Assembly (NCBI GenBank): GCA_020722965.1
Contig: DYJT01000003.1
Span: forward strand, 1 to 64,000
Direction: 5' to 3'
Origin: Brachyspira murdochii
GTDB lineage: Bacteria > Spirochaetota > JAAYUW01
DNA: 64,000 bases
Shown here: positions 40,871-51,592 of the stretch, piece by piece
How positions within the stretch are numbered: the stretch's first letter is position 1
Layout of the letters: every line of letters starts with the position of its first letter
Made by a program: the position numbers and the translations under genes
Notes under the pieces: generated by a model
What the model was told of the DNA's origin: nothing
The model's input: only the letters and a program-made list of their open reading frames with translations
The model's database searches: none

Positions 40871-42217
40871 TTGAAAATAATTTTGTTAGGAGACTTTATG
40901 ATAGAAATAAATGAAAAATTTCTTATTAAAATTATTCAAAAAGATAATGATTTTAATGTTTATCTTGAAAAAGCTAAAGAAAAACTAAAAATTTTACTAG
41001 AAAAGAAAGGCTCTGGAAATGAGATGACTGGATGGGTTAATTACTCTAATTTATTTGATCAAGAACTTTTAAACCGGATAGATAAAAGCGCTAAAAGGCT
41101 ATCTTCCATTTCTGATTATATAATTTCTATTGGAATTGGAGGTTCATTTCTTGGAATAAAAGCACTGCTGGGTCCTTTCCCATCTAATGGTAAAATAATA
41201 TTTGCAGGAAATAATCTTTCGACAATATATATAAATCAAATACTTGAAAAAATTGAAAATAAATCCTTTTCACTAATTGTTATATCTAAATCCGGGAAAA
41301 CCACTGAACCATCTTTAATATTTCGAATTTTATTTAAAAAATTGATCGAGAAATATGGGGAAAATGAAATTAAAAACAGAGTTGTGTTAATTACAGATAA
41401 AGAAAAAGGAGCATTGCAATATATTAAAAAACAATATGGTTGCGATCATTTTATAATTCCAGATGATATTGGTGGAAGATACTCTATATTTACTCCTGTT
41501 GGATTATACCCTTTAGCTGCAGCAGGTCATGATATTTTTAAATTGGCACAAAAACTAAAAGAAGCAGAAATAAAATTCCATTCAATCGATGATAAAAATC
41601 CTGCAATAAGATATGCTGCTATAAGATATTATCTATATAATAAAAAGAATTACCAGATAGAGACATTGATTTCCTACGAAGAACAGTTAAGGTATGTTAT
41701 AGAATGGTGGAAACAGCTCTTTGGCGAATCAGAAGGTAAAGAGAAAAAAGGACTATTCCCTGCAAGTGCCATTTTTACAACAGATTTACATTCTTTTGGT
41801 CAATATCTGCAGGAAGGTCCCAGAAATTTTTTTGAAACAATTCTCTTTTTTAAAAGTGAACCTTCCTCGCCCAGGATTCCTGGTTTTGAAAACGATTTTG
41901 ATGGGTTTGAAATCTGCGCAGGAAAAGAGATAAATGATATAAAAAAAATAGCCTTTCAAGCTACTACAATTGCTCATTATGAAGGAGATTCTCCAATTAT
42001 AATTTTAAATCTAGAAAATTTAAATATTGAATCAATATGTATTCTATTCCTTTTCTTCTTTTATTCATGTGCAATCTCTGGATATTTACTCGAAATTAAT
42101 CCTTTTGATCAGCCAGGAGTAGAATTGTATAAAAAAAATATGCTAACTCTTCTTGGTAAAACGAAAGATGTAGAACAAAAGGGAAAAATAGAAAAAATGA
42201 TTAAAGATCTTTTTTAA
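40871..42217 (+). CDS. pgi: Glucose-6-phosphate isomerase
   Basis: SIGIGGSFLGIKALLG, VISKSGKTTEPSLIFR, GGRYSIFTPVGLYPLAAAG, QPGVELYKK. Confidence 0.96.
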   Translation: MKIILLGDFMIEINEKFLIKIIQKDNDFNVYLEKAKEKLKILLEKKGSGNEMTGWVNYSNLFDQELLNRIDKSAKRLSSISDYIISIGIGGSFLGIKALLGPFPSNGKIIFAGNNLSTIYINQILEKIENKSFSLIVISKSGKTTEPSLIFRILFKKLIEKYGENEIKNRVVLITDKEKGALQYIKKQYGCDHFIIPDDIGGRYSIFTPVGLYPLAAAGHDIFKLAQKLKEAEIKFHSIDDKNPAIRYAAIRYYLYNKKNYQIETLISYEEQLRYVIEWWKQLFGESEGKEKKGLFPASAIFTTDLHSFGQYLQEGPRNFFETILFFKSEPSSPRIPGFENDFDGFEICAGKEINDIKKIAFQATTIAHYEGDSPIIILNLENLNIESICILFLFFFYSCAISGYLLEINPFDQPGVELYKKNMLTLLGKTKDVEQKGKIEKMIKDLF

Positions 42218-42258
42218 TTTTAAAACTTTTTGAAAAAGAATAATGTTAGGAGAGTAAT

Positions 42259-44856
42259 ATGTGTGGTGTTGTATCAATAATATATGGTGATGAAAACAAA
42301 AAAATAGGAATAGAAGCAGTTAATCTTTTAAAAAGGTTGGAATATAGAGGTTATGATTCAACAGGGGCTTCTTTTATAGATAATTTTAAAAATATTACAA
42401 TAAGGAAGAAAGTTGGAGCACCTTCAAAGGTTGTAGAAGAACTTCAAATAGATCAGTTTAGTGGGCAAAGGTTTATAGGACAGGTTAGATGGGCCACTTT
42501 TGGAGCTGTAACAGATAAGAATTCTCAACCACATCTTGTTAATTGCTTTAAAAAGTTAGTAGGTGCTCATAATGGTAATATTGCAAATACCGACACATTA
42601 AAAGAATATTTAATCGAGCAAGGGCATAATGTCGTTTCAGATAATGATGGCGAAATACTCGTGCATTTGATCGAACATTTTTACCATATAAATGTTGAAG
42701 ATGGGAAAGCATCAGAAAAAGACATATTAAATAAAGTTCCTCAAATATATGAAGGTGATAACAAGAATCTGTTAGCTTCATTTATCGATGCGATAAGGAA
42801 AGCAGAAAATAAAGCCAACGGTTCTTATGCAGCATGTATAACCGATCCTCAATTACATGGCGTCTTTGCTATTAAATCTGGTTCTTCTTTATATGTTGGT
42901 ATTGGTAAAGACGATGAGGGTGATTTTTTAGTAGTATCCAGTGATTTAACATCAGTATTGTCGAAAACACGACTACTAATTCCCTTAAAAGAAGGTGAAG
43001 GAATCTATTTTACCGAAAATGATTATTTTGTCTTTCCTCTTTCAGGAGAGATTTATTTTTCAAAACCCGAACCAAAGCGTTCAAAATTAAATGTAAAAGA
43101 TACCGCTTTATCACCAAGATTTCACTTTTACATGGAACAAGAGATTTATTCTAGTTCAAAAAATATAGATGAAATTCTGTTATATTATTTTGTTTCTCAA
43201 TCTAGAAAACCAATTTATGATAAACTTGAAAAAGATGAAGATCTTGCGATGAGTATATACAATGAACTTATCCAGATAAATACAAAAAAAACAGATGAAG
43301 CGATGAAGTTGTCATTTCAAAATTTAATATCAAATGAAAGTTTCTCAAAGTTTTATAAAGAATATATTGAAGAAATTGAAAAAAACACTAATCATCTTTT
43401 TACAGGTTTTAAAAGTGATGAAAAACAATTATTGCAGGATCTATATAAAATAGATAAAAATTGGGAAAATATACTAGTTTTTCTTGATCATGTTGTTCTA
43501 TGGAAAAAACAGAGAAAGATTGTTATGTACTTAGAAAATCTAGTAAATTCAATCATAGATTCAAATCAAAAAAATGGGAAAATATATATCATTGCCTGTG
43601 GTACATCATATCATGCCGCCCTTACTGGTTCTTATTTTTTTAATAATCTAACAGATATTCCATTATTTACAGTTAACCCTGGCACTTTTAGATCACAATA
43701 CATTTCATCGATTAAAGAAGATGATTTAATCATAGTAATTAGCCAATCTGGGGAAACAAAAGATTTAATAGATATAATTCAGGATATAAAAGATAAAAAT
43801 AATAAGATTTCTATCGTTTCCATTGTAAATAATGAAAATTCGAGAATTCCTCAAGAACTTTCCGATTATTTTTTACCTATTTTGTGCGGTCCAGAAATAG
43901 CAGTTGCAGCTACCAAATCTTTTATTAATCAGATAGTAATTCTTTATATTCTGGCGTATAAAATCCATCTTAAAAAGCTGGTTAAAGATGAGCTGGAGTT
44001 AAAGAATAATATTATTAAAATTCAAAAATTAATTGATGAAACATTAAGCAAATGCGATCAGGATATAACAGAAGTAGCTTTGAAATTGTTTTTAAAACCT
44101 TCTATCCATATATTAGGCACATCTCTTACTGGTATTTCAAAAGAAGCTGCATTAAAGATTCGAGAAGTTGTATTAAATCATACCGAAGGATACGATTCGG
44201 TTGAATTCAAACACGGACCTAACACAATTCTTGGTAAAAATACCATTTTTTCTCTTTCAGATATGCAAAGATTGTTCCAGGACTTAATCGAATATTTTAA
44301 AGAGACAATTACGATTTTGAAAAAAGAAAAGTATTCAGATTCACTAATATTAGAGCACTTTAAGGACCTTTTAAGAATTGGTTTAGGTAAAGAGATAGAT
44401 AATTTGGATGCTAAATATATAGGAAAAGAAGATATGACGATAAAACTCATGCAAAATTTTATGAAACAGGTATCATTGGAGTCATATTTCTCAAATTATC
44501 CATTAATATTCATATGCCCACCAGATGAACGAGATAAAAGAATTACAATAGCCCAAATTCACACTCACAAGATTAGAGGGGCAAATATAATTTTAATTGC
44601 AGAAGACGATGAAGAATTAAATAAATCCATAATTAATCCTCCAGAAAATGCTAATGATTACTTTTATAAATTTATAACTGTACCACCAACAGAGGATAAA
44701 AATCTATTTGTCTTTCCAGCAAGTATTATATTACAAACTTTAGCTTTTAAAATGTCTGTTTTAAAGATGAAATATTTAAATAATTTAAAAATAGATAATC
44801 ATGGAGTGCATCCAGATGCGCCAAAAAATGTTTCTAAATCTATAACCGTAGATTAA
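42259..44856 (+). CDS. glmS: Glutamine-fructose-6-phosphate aminotransferase, enlarged form (865 aa)
   Basis: MCGVVSIIYG, RLEYRGYDSTGASF; SIS domains IIACGTSYHAAL, ISQSGETKDLIDI, AATKSF; C-terminal DAPKNVSKSITVD. Confidence 0.93.
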   Translation: MCGVVSIIYGDENKKIGIEAVNLLKRLEYRGYDSTGASFIDNFKNITIRKKVGAPSKVVEELQIDQFSGQRFIGQVRWATFGAVTDKNSQPHLVNCFKKLVGAHNGNIANTDTLKEYLIEQGHNVVSDNDGEILVHLIEHFYHINVEDGKASEKDILNKVPQIYEGDNKNLLASFIDAIRKAENKANGSYAACITDPQLHGVFAIKSGSSLYVGIGKDDEGDFLVVSSDLTSVLSKTRLLIPLKEGEGIYFTENDYFVFPLSGEIYFSKPEPKRSKLNVKDTALSPRFHFYMEQEIYSSSKNIDEILLYYFVSQSRKPIYDKLEKDEDLAMSIYNELIQINTKKTDEAMKLSFQNLISNESFSKFYKEYIEEIEKNTNHLFTGFKSDEKQLLQDLYKIDKNWENILVFLDHVVLWKKQRKIVMYLENLVNSIIDSNQKNGKIYIIACGTSYHAALTGSYFFNNLTDIPLFTVNPGTFRSQYISSIKEDDLIIVISQSGETKDLIDIIQDIKDKNNKISIVSIVNNENSRIPQELSDYFLPILCGPEIAVAATKSFINQIVILYILAYKIHLKKLVKDELELKNNIIKIQKLIDETLSKCDQDITEVALKLFLKPSIHILGTSLTGISKEAALKIREVVLNHTEGYDSVEFKHGPNTILGKNTIFSLSDMQRLFQDLIEYFKETITILKKEKYSDSLILEHFKDLLRIGLGKEIDNLDAKYIGKEDMTIKLMQNFMKQVSLESYFSNYPLIFICPPDERDKRITIAQIHTHKIRGANIILIAEDDEELNKSIINPPENANDYFYKFITVPPTEDKNLFVFPASIILQTLAFKMSVLKMKYLNNLKIDNHGVHPDAPKNVSKSITVD

Positions 44857-44878
44857 GGCTAAAATATTTTAAAAATTT

Positions 44879-45721
44879 TTATTGTATTGTTAAATTTAAA
44901 TATGATATAGGGGTACCATCCTCTAAATGGCCAAGAGGATAATTTGAGATTTCAATCTTTATCTCATTTATCTGATAATTTGACATAAAATCAGTGGGGA
45001 TTTTATCTGATGAGACAGTGAATTTTGCATACAAAGATAAATCAAAACTTTCGGATGGATAACCAGATTCATCGGGATATACTTTAGATAAGAACAATCC
45101 CTGACCAAGTTCTGTTGTATTACTTACATATATTGTTTTATATTCTGTAACATTTGTAAAACCATTGTTATATGTAAAATAAAGTTTCCCTGACGAGTAT
45201 TTCAATACGGAACAAAATTTATCTACATTAAATTCAATAGGAATTGGGCTCGATAAATAGAAAATTTCGCCATCTTCAAATGCTAGACTTGTTTCAATGT
45301 TGATATAATCTAAAACAATTGAAAAATCCTTAATTTCATTAGGATTTAGTGATAATGATTCAACCTTTCCAGTTAAAATAATGAAATTTTTTAATCCTGA
45401 ACTCGTATTGGAAGTGAATTGAAGTGCTAACACAGAAACAGTATAATCTCCTGGGTATAATTTCCATTGTATCACTTGATTGCCTTGATCACGATTAAAC
45501 AATAAACCTTTTTTATATTTTTGTATATTGTTATTTGAAATAAAAATTGCGATGTCTGTAGTTTCTTCGAGTATAAGTTTTTTTGGCCAGTTTATAATTA
45601 TATTTATTGAGGCATTTTCCTCTAAGAGCAATGTTGCGCTTCCGCTGCAACTTTGTAAGATAATTAAAACAAAAATAATAAAAAGATATAAATACTTAAA
45701 GATCTTCATAAAATCCTCCAA
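44879..45721 (-). CDS. Hypothetical lipoprotein
   Basis: Hydrophobic leader followed by lipobox-like LQSC (KYLYLFIIFVLIILQSCSGS). Confidence 0.7.
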   Translation of the reverse strand: MEDFMKIFKYLYLFIIFVLIILQSCSGSATLLLEENASINIIINWPKKLILEETTDIAIFISNNNIQKYKKGLLFNRDQGNQVIQWKLYPGDYTVSVLALQFTSNTSSGLKNFIILTGKVESLSLNPNEIKDFSIVLDYINIETSLAFEDGEIFYLSSPIPIEFNVDKFCSVLKYSSGKLYFTYNNGFTNVTEYKTIYVSNTTELGQGLFLSKVYPDESGYPSESFDLSLYAKFTVSSDKIPTDFMSNYQINEIKIEISNYPLGHLEDGTPISYLNLTIQ

Positions 45722-45988
45722 ACTTTTTCAACAAAATTTCTACAATTGTTAGTGTATAACAAAAAATATAGAATTCAATATTTAAATAGTTAAAATTTTA
45801 TTTAAAATTACGAAAATTTTTTATAAAAAAAAATAAAATAGATAATTTATTAATTTTCTACAAAGGAAAAGCAAATAAACGGAAATAAATAGAAAATAAA
45901 CTGTGTATAATTGAAAATAAATAGAGAATAATAGAGAATAATAGAAAATAAATAGAAAATAATAAGAAAACAAAATAAATATTAAAAA

Positions 45989-47695
45989 TTAAGATATTAT
46001 ATCTAATTTTCTGTCATCAATAGATGAGATATAATCGTATAAATATTCGGAAATCTTTTTAATTGTTGAATCTTCAAAAGGATTAAGTAAATTGCCACTT
46101 TTAATTATATTTAAAAAAGATTTACTTCCGCCTATTTTACAAAGTTGATTATAGTCATCCCAAGCAGCTTTTCTGTCCTTCTCATTTTTCATCCAGAATT
46201 GAAAAGCGACTATCTGAGCCAATGCATAATCTATGTAATAAAAAGGGACTTCAAATATATGGGATTGCCTGAACCAGGAAATTCCTTCGAGTAATGCTGG
46301 ATTTTCTGAATAATCTCTTTGAGGTAAATATTGTTTAGTTAAATCAGCCCATATAGAATTAATTTTACTTGATTCTATTTCTTTTAACTCAAAAACTCTA
46401 TGTTGAAACTCATCTACGAGTGCAGCATAAGGGATAAATGTGATTGCATCACAAATATGTTTATATTTAAATTTTAAATCTTCACCTTCAAAAAATAAAT
46501 CCATGAATGGATAAGTAATAAACTCCATTCCCATAGAAAAGATTTCTGCTGCCTCGAGAGTTGGAAATCTATATTCCTCAAAAAGATAATCTTTGCACAT
46601 ATAAGATTGATAAGCATGACCAGTTTCATGAGTTAAAACCTCAACATCATGTGTTGTACCGTTAAAGTTGGCAAAAATAAAAGGAACATTATAATTCTGA
46701 ATAAATGTACAATATCCAATAGGGGCTTTGCCCTCTTTACTTTCAACATCTAAAAGATTAGCGTCGGTTAGCATCTTAAAAAATGAACCAATACTACTAT
46801 CAATAAGTTCATACATTTTTCTTGCTTTTTCAAGCAGCTCTTTTGGAGTTCCTTTAGGTTTAGGATTTCCAGTTTTATAGAATACCGATTCATCATAGTA
46901 TGAAAGATGGTCTAATCCTAATCTTTTAGCTTGATTTGAATATATTTTTTGCGCTAGCGGAACAATATATTTTTTAATTAATTCTCTAAATTTACTAACC
47001 TGATTATCATCATAATCTGATCTTGCTAAACGAAAATATCCAAGCTTAATAAAATTTTTATAGTTTAGTTTTGTTGCAATTTCTGTTCTTTTTTCTACTA
47101 ATTTGTTGTAATTATCATTAAATTTATCTTTGTTTTTTATAAAAAAATCCCAATATGCTTTTGACGCTTTTTTTCGAATTTCTCTATCTGAATGCTGCAT
47201 AAAATAAGCCATTTGAGAAAGTGTATAGTCTTTCCCCTCAAAATTAATCCTTGCTTGTGAAGTAGTTTTTCTATATTCTGTTTTTAAATTATTTTCTTTT
47301 TGCAAATCCTCTAAGACCGATTGGTCAAATGTTTTAATTGCCGATTCTAATAAATTAATAATCTGTTTTCCATATTTTTCTTCTATCTCTTTTTTAAATT
47401 TGGAGTTCAAAATTATCTTAGAAATTCTTATCAAGATTGATTCATAATTAGGAGAAATATTATCAAAATATTCTTGTTGCTCTTCATAAAATTTATCAAG
47501 AGTATTTATTGAATTTCGAATAGATGCTAAGGTTTGCATTGTTTCATAATTCTTTCTTAATTCTGTAATTTTAACCAAAGTATCATCGAAGTCTTTAAAA
47601 TTAGATGATTTTTCGAGTAAAGTAATTAGATTTTCAAATTTTTCCTTGACTTGATTAAAATCAGGTTTGTTATATTCGAAATCGTTAAAATTCAT
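45989..47695 (-). CDS. pepF: M3-family oligoendopeptidase
   Basis: Zinc site HETGHAYQSYMCKDY; EAAEIFSMGMEF; RLARSDYD. Confidence 0.92.
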   Translation of the reverse strand: MNFNDFEYNKPDFNQVKEKFENLITLLEKSSNFKDFDDTLVKITELRKNYETMQTLASIRNSINTLDKFYEEQQEYFDNISPNYESILIRISKIILNSKFKKEIEEKYGKQIINLLESAIKTFDQSVLEDLQKENNLKTEYRKTTSQARINFEGKDYTLSQMAYFMQHSDREIRKKASKAYWDFFIKNKDKFNDNYNKLVEKRTEIATKLNYKNFIKLGYFRLARSDYDDNQVSKFRELIKKYIVPLAQKIYSNQAKRLGLDHLSYYDESVFYKTGNPKPKGTPKELLEKARKMYELIDSSIGSFFKMLTDANLLDVESKEGKAPIGYCTFIQNYNVPFIFANFNGTTHDVEVLTHETGHAYQSYMCKDYLFEEYRFPTLEAAEIFSMGMEFITYPFMDLFFEGEDLKFKYKHICDAITFIPYAALVDEFQHRVFELKEIESSKINSIWADLTKQYLPQRDYSENPALLEGISWFRQSHIFEVPFYYIDYALAQIVAFQFWMKNEKDRKAAWDDYNQLCKIGGSKSFLNIIKSGNLLNPFEDSTIKKISEYLYDYISSIDDRKLDIIS

Positions 47696-47811
47696 AAATT
47701 TATCTCCTTTACAATGTATAAAGTAAAAAAAAAATTATAAAAAGCAATTAAAAAAAGATAATGATTTTTACTAATATACGATAAAAATATAGTCTATTTA
47801 TCTATAAATGA

Positions 47812-48708
47812 ATGGAGGAGATGATGATTTCTTTTGAAAAAGAAAAATTTGATAATTTTATTAATTCAAGTTTTGAGGAAGTTTTAGAATATTTTGAACA
47901 GAGTCCAGATATTTCAGATGAAAGAAACTATTGGTTTTTTGACAACGAAAAACAAGATATACTCTTCATTTCCTATTTTGATGGAACAAAAGTAAAAGAT
48001 ATAAATATAATAAGAAAAGAAGATGAAGTTTTTATAGAAAAAAATGTTACTTCTATAGGCTTAAAAGCATCGCTTTATTCAGGTTATACTATGTATCAAA
48101 TGGGTTTCCCTCTATTATTGCTAAATGCAAATCCAAAAGGGATCTTGAAAAAAAATGTTAACAATATTTATGACCTTAAATCTGCACTCGATATATTTAT
48201 CGAAGATAATCCAGATTTTGATCTTGAAGAAACAAAACTAATAATATTCTTATTAAATGAAGGAAGAGATTACTATACTACGACAATCCAATTGCCTTCA
48301 AAATATAAAGCAATAATGAAAGAATTAAAATTAAAAGAAAAAATGCTGGAAATACCTGATTTAGATTATTTATCTGAACAATACCGAATACCTTTTATCA
48401 GCCTTTCGATTGGATATTATGATTTTAACAGGCAAAATGAAAGGGTGAATTACCTTGATCTTGAAGATATGATTAAAATAGCATATTCCATAACAGAATT
48501 ATTGGAAACTGTTGAAAAAGAGAATATTCAATTTGATAATATTGAAAACGAAAATGACGAATTTGATGAAGAAGAAAGTTTTGAAGATTTTGAAGAAGAT
48601 GAATTTGAGGAAGATGAGGAAAATGAAGATTACGATGAAGACTATGATGAATATGAAGATGATGACAAAGATGAAGATGAAGATGAGGATGAAGATGAGG
48701 ATTATTAA
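47812..48708 (+). CDS. Hypothetical protein with extreme acidic C-terminal tail
   Basis: Intact ORF with GGAGAT upstream region; C-terminal EDEFEEDEENEDYDEDYDEYEDDDKDEDEDEDEDEDY. Confidence 0.75.
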   Translation: MEEMMISFEKEKFDNFINSSFEEVLEYFEQSPDISDERNYWFFDNEKQDILFISYFDGTKVKDINIIRKEDEVFIEKNVTSIGLKASLYSGYTMYQMGFPLLLLNANPKGILKKNVNNIYDLKSALDIFIEDNPDFDLEETKLIIFLLNEGRDYYTTTIQLPSKYKAIMKELKLKEKMLEIPDLDYLSEQYRIPFISLSIGYYDFNRQNERVNYLDLEDMIKIAYSITELLETVEKENIQFDNIENENDEFDEEESFEDFEEDEFEEDEENEDYDEDYDEYEDDDKDEDEDEDEDEDY

Positions 48709-50094
48709 TATTTGCTAACCGTCGAAAGATGTTTGCACATATTTAAAAGATGATCCCTTATTTTCTCAATATTTAATACATAGTCATATAATATTGTAGA
48801 AATAGAACATTCATTTTTAAATTTCTTTATAAGGCAATAGTAGTCATCTTGAAAACTATTTTTTAAATTATTAATCTGATTTTCATAATAATTAGCTTTA
48901 TTAATATCAATTTCAAGATTATTTACTAAATTATTTGAAAGGAAATTAATAAATTCCAATTTTATCTCTAAAGAAGAAACCAATTTATTATAAATAGACT
49001 CAGGTAAAATAATAGATAAAGATCCACACCTTTTATACGCTTTATAAAGGTTTTGCTGATGATCACCAATTCTCTCTAAATCATTTGTGGCATGTAAAAT
49101 TTCTGGTATTGCCTTAGATATTTTTTCATCGATTTCAGAAGTTCCAAGTAATTTTATGTAACTGGTGACTTCATATTGAATAATATCTAATGTTTTTTCA
49201 TTATTTAGCAATATTTCAAGATTTTGTTTTGATTTTTTCACAATATTCAATGTATTTTTAAATTGATTCAAACCTTCATATGAAATCAATAATCCCCTAT
49301 TTATCTCTTTAACAATAGATTCAATAGCCACATATGGTGATTCCAAAAGGTTTTTATCTAGATAAATTGCAGAATATTCATTTTTATCGACTTTCCCTCT
49401 AAAAACGAATTCAATATAGGAATAGCTGAATCTATATTCAATAATACAACCTGAATCAAGGTTAATGTAAGTCCTACGGTAGCAGAAGACGATTGAATAA
49501 TCATAGTTATAGCCATTCCAACTAAAACCCCTAGAATTGGATTTATAGAAAATTTCACAAAAATCTCAGATAAAATTGGTAGATTTTAAAAGGAGAGATA
49601 GCCTCTTTCATTACTAAAATGCCATAGAAAATCATCCCGAATCCAACAAGAAAAGTGGCAATATTCTTGATTATCTCTTTTTTCGAAAATATCAAGATAA
49701 AAATACCAATAGTTAAAATTGGTAGCGCATAGTCATCAATTTTAAAAGCCATTATCTGAGCAGTAACAGTAGTACCTATATTTGCTCCGTAAATTATCCC
49801 AATAGCCTGCGATAGATTCATCAAACCTGCATTTACGAAACCAATTGTCAAAACAGTTGTCGCGGATGAAGAGTGTATTAAAGCTGTTATTCCAAAACCG
49901 ATGAATGTTCCTGATAGTGGAGAAGAAGTTATTTTTTCAAGTAATTTTTTAATTTGATGAGAAGATATCTTTTTTAAACTTTCCGAAAAGTAATTTATTC
50001 CGAGTAAAAAAATAGCAAGACCACCTAATAAAGAAAATAAAAATTGAAGCATTGCACTCCCTTTAACATAAAAATTAAAAGATTTTTCTAGCAA
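48705..50094 (-). pseudogene. Degraded Na/Pi cotransporter (NptA/PhoU-type) gene in three ORF fragments
   Basis: 50094-49555 has the first repeat (ALIHSSSATTVLTIGFVNAG, GANIGTTVTAQ); 49558-49358 has the second (INPILGVLVGMAITMIIQSSSATVG); 49346-48705 is PhoU-like; frames disrupted at two points. Confidence 0.82.
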
Positions 50095-50180
50095 AACTCA
50101 ATAAAAATTTTTATAAGATTTATATTGAATATAAAAAATAATATGATACACAAAGTTAGAAAATATTATATGGAGGATAA

Positions 50181-51395
50181 ATGTCTTTCAAGATTAAAAT
50201 GCAAATCCCCCTTGTAGAGATTGATGGTGACGAGATGACCAGAATTCTCTGGAAATTAGTTAAAGATAAACTAATTATACCTTATGTCGATCTTAATGTT
50301 GAATACTATGATCTTGGATTAAAAAAAAGAGATGACACCGATGATAAGATAACTTTTGAAGCAGCTGAAGCAATTAAAAAATATGGTGTTGGTGTGAAAT
50401 GTGCTACTATAACTCCAAATGCTGAAAGAGTAAAAGAATATAATTTAAAAAAGATGTGGCCCAGTCCAAACGGAACTATTAGAGCAATACTCGATGGTAC
50501 GGTATTTAGAAAACCTATTTTGGTAAAAAATATTAAACCATCTGTCGCATCATGGAAAAAACCAATTATTATTGGCCGTCATGCATATGGAGATGTTTAT
50601 AAAAATCAGGAAATCAAAGTAAATGAACCAGGTAAGGCTGAACTTGTTTTTACCTCAAAAAGCGGAAAAGAAACTAGAGTTACAATAATGGAAATGAAAG
50701 GTCCTGGAGTTATTCAGGGAATTCACAACCTTGATTCTTCTATCGAAAGTTTTGCGAGAGCTTGTTTTATTTATGCATTAAGTGAAAAAGTCGATCTCTG
50801 GTTTGCGACAAAAGACACTATATGCAAAATATATGATGGTAATTTTAAAGATATCTTTAACAAAATCTATGAAAATGAATTCAAAGATAAATTTAAACAA
50901 GCAGGAATAACTTATTTTTATACCCTGATTGATGATGCTGTTGCCAGAGTGATGAAATCTGAAGGTGGCTATTTGTGGGCTTGTAAGAATTATGATGGCG
51001 ATGTTATGTCCGATATGGTTGCATCGGCTTTTGGTTCATTAGCGATGATGACATCTGTACTTGTGTCTCCAAATGGCTACTTCGAATACGAAGCAGCTCA
51101 TGGTACCGTTCAAAAACACTATTATCAGCATCTTGAAGGTAAAAAAACATCAACAAATTCAGTAGCTTTAATATTCGCATGGACAGGTGCCTTCAAAAAA
51201 AGAGGTGAATTAGACAGAAACGAAGAATTAATAAACTTTGCGAATACACTTGAAAATGCCGTAATTCAAACCATTGAGAATGGGAAAATGACTGGCGATC
51301 TTGCTAGATTATCTGAACCAGCACCATCAAAAATTTTAAATTCTGAAGAATTTTTGGATAGCATAGCCGAGACTTTTAAAAATCTTTATAGATAA
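50181..51395 (+). CDS. icd: NADP-dependent isocitrate dehydrogenase (about 404 aa, eukaryotic-like type)
   Basis: [66 protein letters not shown]. Confidence 0.95.
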   Translation: MSFKIKMQIPLVEIDGDEMTRILWKLVKDKLIIPYVDLNVEYYDLGLKKRDDTDDKITFEAAEAIKKYGVGVKCATITPNAERVKEYNLKKMWPSPNGTIRAILDGTVFRKPILVKNIKPSVASWKKPIIIGRHAYGDVYKNQEIKVNEPGKAELVFTSKSGKETRVTIMEMKGPGVIQGIHNLDSSIESFARACFIYALSEKVDLWFATKDTICKIYDGNFKDIFNKIYENEFKDKFKQAGITYFYTLIDDAVARVMKSEGGYLWACKNYDGDVMSDMVASAFGSLAMMTSVLVSPNGYFEYEAAHGTVQKHYYQHLEGKKTSTNSVALIFAWTGAFKKRGELDRNEELINFANTLENAVIQTIENGKMTGDLARLSEPAPSKILNSEEFLDSIAETFKNLYR

Positions 51396-51426
51396 CAAAT
51401 CCTTTTAATAAAAACTTTTAATAAAA

Positions 51427-51457
51427 AAAGGGCCGGATATTTTTATCTAGCTCTTTT
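51427..51457 (+). terminator. Intrinsic terminator downstream of icd
   Basis: AAAGGGC-CG-GATA-TTTT-TATC-TA-GCTCTTT hairpin followed by T-run. Confidence 0.7.
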
Positions 51458-51592
51458 TTTTTAACTTTTTCTTAATAAATTTTTATATTATGATTCTTTT
51501 AAATTACTTTACTTTTTTACTAAATTATATTTTTCCAAATTTTTATATTTTCTTTTGGTATCATTTACAATATATTATAATTAGGAGTTCTT

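Noticed and set aside
42218-42258. glmS ribozyme upstream of glmS
   Set aside because: Gap is only 41 bp, too short and lacking ribozyme core sequence
48512-48718. 68-aa Met/Lys-rich + strand ORF
   Set aside because: Out-of-frame reading of the acidic GATGAA-type repeat tail of the 47812-48708 gene
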